Below are positions 58,349 through 64,000 of a stretch of 64,000 nucleotides of DNA, in pieces; the first letter of the stretch is position 1, and each line of letters begins with the position of its first letter. Position numbers and translations under genes: made by a program. The notes below the pieces were generated by a model. That model was not told the origin of the DNA and ran no database searches. It saw only the letters and a list, made by a program, of their open reading frames with translations. Source of the DNA: Cytobacillus firmus (lineage in GTDB: Bacteria; Bacillota; Bacilli; Bacillales; Cytobacillaceae); the NCBI RefSeq assembly GCF_023612095.1, contig NZ_CP086235.1, positions 331,001-395,000 of the forward strand. Direction: 5' to 3'.

Positions 58349-60615
58349 ATGAAAAAATTCTTTCACATCATAACAGTACTAGTTTTATTCTTGATTCAAA
58401 CTCCGGTTTCAGCCCGAACACTTTCACACCCTCCTATACCGGAAGAGTCACCTGATATTGAAAAAGTGGCCATTGTAGTACTGAAAGAACCAAATAATAA
58501 ACAGGAAATCAAAAAAATGATAGAAAAAAATCCTGAGCTGCAAATCAGGCAAACATTCAATCAGGCATTAAACGGCTTTTCCGTTAAAGGAAGGCCATCT
58601 GCCTTGCAAAGCCTGCAAAGAATAGATTCAGTCTCTTCTGTTTCACCGGTAAATACCTATCATGTTCATTCCGATGACAATATCAAGCTGATTGGCGGCC
58701 TGAATGCGAGAGGCTATTGTGATGAAAATAATCAGCGCCTCACTGGCAAGGGTGTGAAAGTAGGCGTGATCGACACCGGCATTGATTATAATCATCCTGA
58801 CTTGCGAAGAAGCTATGGCGGCGGTCGCGATTTGGTGGATAATGATAGAGATCCGATGGAAACGAAGGCAGCCGGGGGACAGGGCACACTGCACGGCACT
58901 CACGTCGCGGGCATCATTGCGGCAAATGGCAGGATCCAGGGGGTCGCACCGGAAGCAACCATCATCGCCTACAGGGCTCTCGGACCGGGGGAAGCGGAAC
59001 AACAGAACAGGTGATAGCGGCCATCGAACAGGCCATAAAGGATAAAGTGGATGTATTAAACCTTTCATTGGGAAATAACGTAAACGGGCCTGACCTTCCG
59101 ATAAGCATGGCCCTGAATAAAGCGGTTGAAAAAGGAATAACCGCTGTCACTTCTTCAGGTAATTCTGGCCCGAACATCTGGACCGTCGGATCACCGGGAA
59201 CAGCATCGAAAGCCATTTCTGTCGGAGCCTCTACACCAACAATAAAGGTGCCATTTTTAAGCATAAACGGACGTGAAATCCGCCTTGATCTGCTGCAGGG
59301 TTCAAAGGAATGGGAATTCGACCGCTCCTACGAAGTGATTGATGGAGGGATTGGGCATCCGGATGAATTGAAGAATGCGGAAGGTAAAATAGTCTTAATA
59401 GAAAGAGGGGAGTTGACGTTTACAGATAAAGCGGTCCATGCACTGGAAGCAGGAGCAGTGGGAGTCATTATCTATAACAATACAAAAGGCAGGTTCTTCG
59501 GCAATCTGGACAGCGAGGTTCCCATTCCGGCAGCGGCGCTTTCAAAGGAAGAAGGAGAGGACCTCAAGAAGCTCATGAAGAAAGGAAGGCTCCTTGCCCG
59601 AACTAATATAATAGAAGAAAGGGACATACTAGCTGACTTCAGCTCCCGCGGACCTGTTACATCCACATGGGAAATTAAACCGGATGTTGTGGCACCGGGC
59701 GTTGCCATAAATAGCACCATTCCCGGCGGCTACCTGCCGCTTCAGGGAACAAGCATGGCCGCTCCGCATGTAGCCGGTGCCTGTGCGATCCTCAAACAGG
59801 CTCATCCCGAGTGGGGGCCGGAACAAATCAAGGCAGCACTCATGAATACCGCTAAACTTATTAAGAACGCGGATGGACAAACTTATAGAACGTATGAGCA
59901 GGGGGCCGGTCGAATCCAGCTTGAACAGGCGCTGAAAGCAGAAACGCTTGTCTTCCCGGCGTCCATGCAATTCGGGAAATTTCAGATCGCAGACAGGCTG
60001 CATGACCACAGCAGTTTTATAACGGTTGAAAATATAAGTGAAAAAATGCAGTCTTATTCCTTTTCCGTACCCTATAAGGAGCAGGGCATCAATTGGGAAA
60101 TGCCTATGACGTTTCAATTGAAACCGGGCGAAAAGAAAAAGGCTGAAATTAAAATGTCTGCTGATCCAACCCTTTTAAAGAAAAAGATCCATGACGGCTA
60201 CCTTCTATTGAAAGCAGGTGCAGAAAGTATTCATATTCCATACCTGTATGTGCTGGAAGAGCCTGATTACCCAAGGGTGATGGGATTCGGTATCGGCAAA
60301 GGAGATAAGCCTGGAACGTATCGCTATGAGGTGTATCTGCCTGGCGGGGCGGAGGAATTCGGAATTGCGATGTTTGATTCGGAAAGTCTCCGGTTTATGG
60401 GATTTCTGGATTGGAAAAGAAATGCCGGAAAGGGACAGCTGCTGCAGGAAATTCCTGCTGAAAAGCTGCCTGGGCCGGGGCTGTACCTGGCGAAAGTGTT
60501 TGCCAAAAAAGCCGGCAGGGAAGACTGGATCGAAACGTATCTATTTGTGAGACCGGATGGACAGCTGGGGGACCCGGAGCCTTCAGCAGAATCAGAAGAG
60601 AGTACAAGCAAGTAG
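58349..60615 (+). pseudogene. Secreted subtilisin-family serine protease (S8), broken by a one-base frameshift
   Basis: A Vpr-like minor extracellular protease: signal peptide (1-22), inhibitor I9 propeptide (about 35-105), catalytic Asp in VGVIDTGIDYNHPDL near 150, His in HGTHVAGIIA near 190, a PA insert (VHALEAGAVGVIIYNN) and Ser in LQGTSMAAPHVAGA. The first part ends at 59014; the rest continues in another frame to 60615. Adding one G to the five-G run at 58987-58991 gives PGGSGTTEQVIAAIEQ and a protein of about 755 residues with all three catalytic residues, so it is probably intact in the cell. ATG 58349 lies seven bases behind AGGGTGGG, which is inside a hairpin. Confidence 0.87.
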
Positions 60616-60629
60616 AAATAAAGCGTTTT

Positions 60630-60660
60630 CAGGGGCGATGCAGAGTCTCGCTCCTTTTTC
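60630..60660 (+). terminator. Terminator of the subtilase gene
   Basis: AGGGGCGA pairs with TCGCTCCT (one wobble) around TGCAGAGTC, followed by TTTTTC. Confidence 0.75.
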
Positions 60661-60748
60661 AATAGAAATCCGAAAATTAAATGTGATAAATATGTGAACA
60701 TACCATATTTTTGCCTTTTTGTTTGTGAACTTTTTCACTCCAAACGCA

Positions 60749-60777
60749 TTGACATTGACAAAGCCCTATTGTATGCT
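60749..60777 (+). promoter_or_regulatory. Sigma-A promoter of the ATP synthase operon
   Basis: TTGACA (60749-60754), 17 bases, TATGCT (60772-60777). A second TTGACA starts six bases later inside the spacer. The leader is about 125 bases. Confidence 0.75.
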
Positions 60778-60910
60778 TACAAAGGGTAAAAGATGATAGG
60801 GTTTTCAAAATATTTTTGCAGACATATTTCCCACTTCTGCATGATGTTTATATGATTATTTACGGCCTCAAAACCCTCTTACCATTCTCTTTAAGGGAGG
60901 ATGCGTTTTT

Positions 60911-61132
60911 ATGCGTCAAAAAGACCGCAACCCATTTAAGGCGATGGCCTTAATGTCCGCCATTCTTTCCCAGTTAGTAGGTTCCACGCTCATTGGCATT
61001 TTCGCCGGAAGATGGCTTGACAGCAAGGCAGCAACTGAGCCTTTATTCCTTTTAATCGGCTTGTTCATTGGGCTGGGCGCAGGGATATACGCCATGCTAC
61101 GTCTAATCCAACATTTTTTCACAGGAGAATGA
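60911..61132 (+). CDS. AtpZ/AtpI family protein
   Basis: A 73-residue protein with two membrane helices (10-34 and 44-67). The sequence SQLVGSTLIGIFAGRWLDSK and LFLLIGLFIGLGAGIYAMLRL is the AtpZ (formerly AtpQ/AtpR-like, DUF) pattern, found in front of atpI in many bacilli and linked to Mg2+/Ca2+ uptake or F1Fo assembly. ATG 60911 follows AAGGGAGGATGCG. It overlaps the atpI start region, so it is the first gene of the atp operon. Confidence 0.83.
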   Translation: MRQKDRNPFKAMALMSAILSQLVGSTLIGIFAGRWLDSKAATEPLFLLIGLFIGLGAGIYAMLRLIQHFFTGE

Positions 61133-61137
61133 ACATC

Positions 61138-61512
61138 ATGCCGGAAATCAAAGCAACTTTTCAAAGACAGCGGAAATACATATTCCTATTGTTGTCTGTT
61201 TACGTTCTCGGCTGGGGTTTTACACCATATCAATCTATTTTTCTTGGCTTGATCTTTGGTACAGGCTTAAGTCTGTTCAATTTGTGGCTGATTTCACGAA
61301 AGGCGCTGCAATTTGGAGAGGCGGTCGAGAGAGGCGAGAAGGTGCGTTCACTTGGAACGGTATCCAGAATGGCTACAGCAGTATTTGCTGTGATGATCGC
61401 TCTGGAATACCCTGATAAGCTGCATCTGATCAGTATGGTATTTGGATTAATGACATCCTATATTGTCATTATGATAGATTATTTTCTTCAATCTTTTCAA
61501 TTACGTAAATAG
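61138..61512 (+). CDS. atpI: ATP synthase subunit I
   Basis: A 124-residue membrane protein with four helices, assisting assembly of the c-ring. IFLLLSVYVLGWGF, IFLGLIFGTGLSLFNLWLISRKAL and the C-terminal helix YIVIMIDYFLQSF are typical of AtpI. I place the start at ATG 61138, nine bases after AGGAGA; ATG 61129 overlaps the atpZ stop codon but has no spacing to the ribosome site. Confidence 0.88.
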   Translation: MPEIKATFQRQRKYIFLLLSVYVLGWGFTPYQSIFLGLIFGTGLSLFNLWLISRKALQFGEAVERGEKVRSLGTVSRMATAVFAVMIALEYPDKLHLISMVFGLMTSYIVIMIDYFLQSFQLRK

Positions 61513-61527
61513 CGGGAAGAGAGGTGA

Positions 61528-62247
<720 letters not shown>

Positions 62248-62283
62248 TATATACCTGTTCATTTTATGGACAAAACATTTTAA

Positions 62284-62535
<252 letters not shown>

Positions 62536-62559
62536 TTAATACTGTACCAATCGTTCAAA

Positions 62560-62603
62560 AATGGCGAAGATCATTCCATGAACCTTCGCCATTCCTTTAT
62601 GTT
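62560..62603 (+). terminator. Partial terminator or processing hairpin between atpE and atpF
   Basis: AATGGCGAAG (62560-62569) pairs with CTTCGCCATT (62584-62593), followed by CCTTTATGTTTTTT. The T-run is displaced by seven bases, so part of the transcripts may end here while the rest continue into atpF. Confidence 0.6.
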
Positions 62604-62639
62604 TTTTACTGAAAAACTAAATCGGAATCATGCATATGA

Positions 62640-63739
<1,100 letters not shown>

Positions 63740-63748
63740 GATTCGTAG

Positions 63749-64000
<252 letters not shown>

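Overview
The window is chromosomal DNA from a spore-forming member of the Bacillaceae (a Bacillus, Cytobacillus or Mesobacillus-type organism). The gene order is almost colinear with the oriC-proximal ywf-to-atp region of Bacillus subtilis: ywfO, ywgA, ywhB, ywhC, ywhD, pbpG, speE, speB, ywiB, argS, uvsE, ywjE, ywjF, rpoE, pyrG, ywjG, spo0F, fbaA, ywjH, murA, glpX, rho, rpmE, tdk, prfA, prmC, spoIIR, ywlB, ywlC, mntP, ywlE, rpiB, ywlG, glyA, upp and the atp operon. Sporulation genes (spo0F, spoIIR, pbpG, a YhcN/YlaJ lipoprotein), strong AGGAGG ribosome sites and frequent TTG/GTG starts support this. I see no rRNA, tRNA, CRISPR, prophage or transposase gene.

Layout. 1-9 kb holds small conserved genes, a class A penicillin-binding protein and the spermidine pair speE-speB. 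9-15 kb holds argS, a drug/metabolite transporter, uvsE and a cardiolipin synthase. 15-26 kb is a fatty-acid/branched-chain acyl-CoA oxidation block: a membrane Fe-S ETF:menaquinone oxidoreductase-type protein (YwjF), thiolase, 3-hydroxyacyl-CoA dehydrogenase, two acyl-CoA dehydrogenases, a TetR regulator and the fused mutase IcmF, with FadR-like operators and a cre-like site. 27-38 kb is housekeeping (rpoE, pyrG with a CTP-sensing attenuator, spo0F with a sigma-H promoter, fbaA, transaldolase, murA, glpX, rho, rpmE). 38-54 kb runs tdk to upp, with a chemoreceptor and an ECF sigma/anti-sigma pair inserted among ywl genes and a DnaA-box cluster at ywlC. 54-60 kb is an accessory stretch (wecB, a MerR/coiled-coil protein, a serine hydrolase and a subtilase), and 60.9 kb to the end is the ATP synthase operon, cut in atpA.

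Two things stand out. First, four genes (pbpG, thiolase, prmC, subtilase) are each broken by loss of one base inside a homopolymer run. Restoring one base gives a full-length protein each time, which points to sequence error more than decay. Second, the intergenic spaces are crowded with several unrelated families of structured repeats: a GTGACAGG hairpin that supplies stop codons, a GTTNRTT-ended element whose end stems covary between copies, a CTCGAGGTCA element, a 52-bp tandem repeat at two loci, a 21-bp phased repeat, and GGTT-rich repeats in front of the MerR-like gene. No gene visible here obviously mobilises them.
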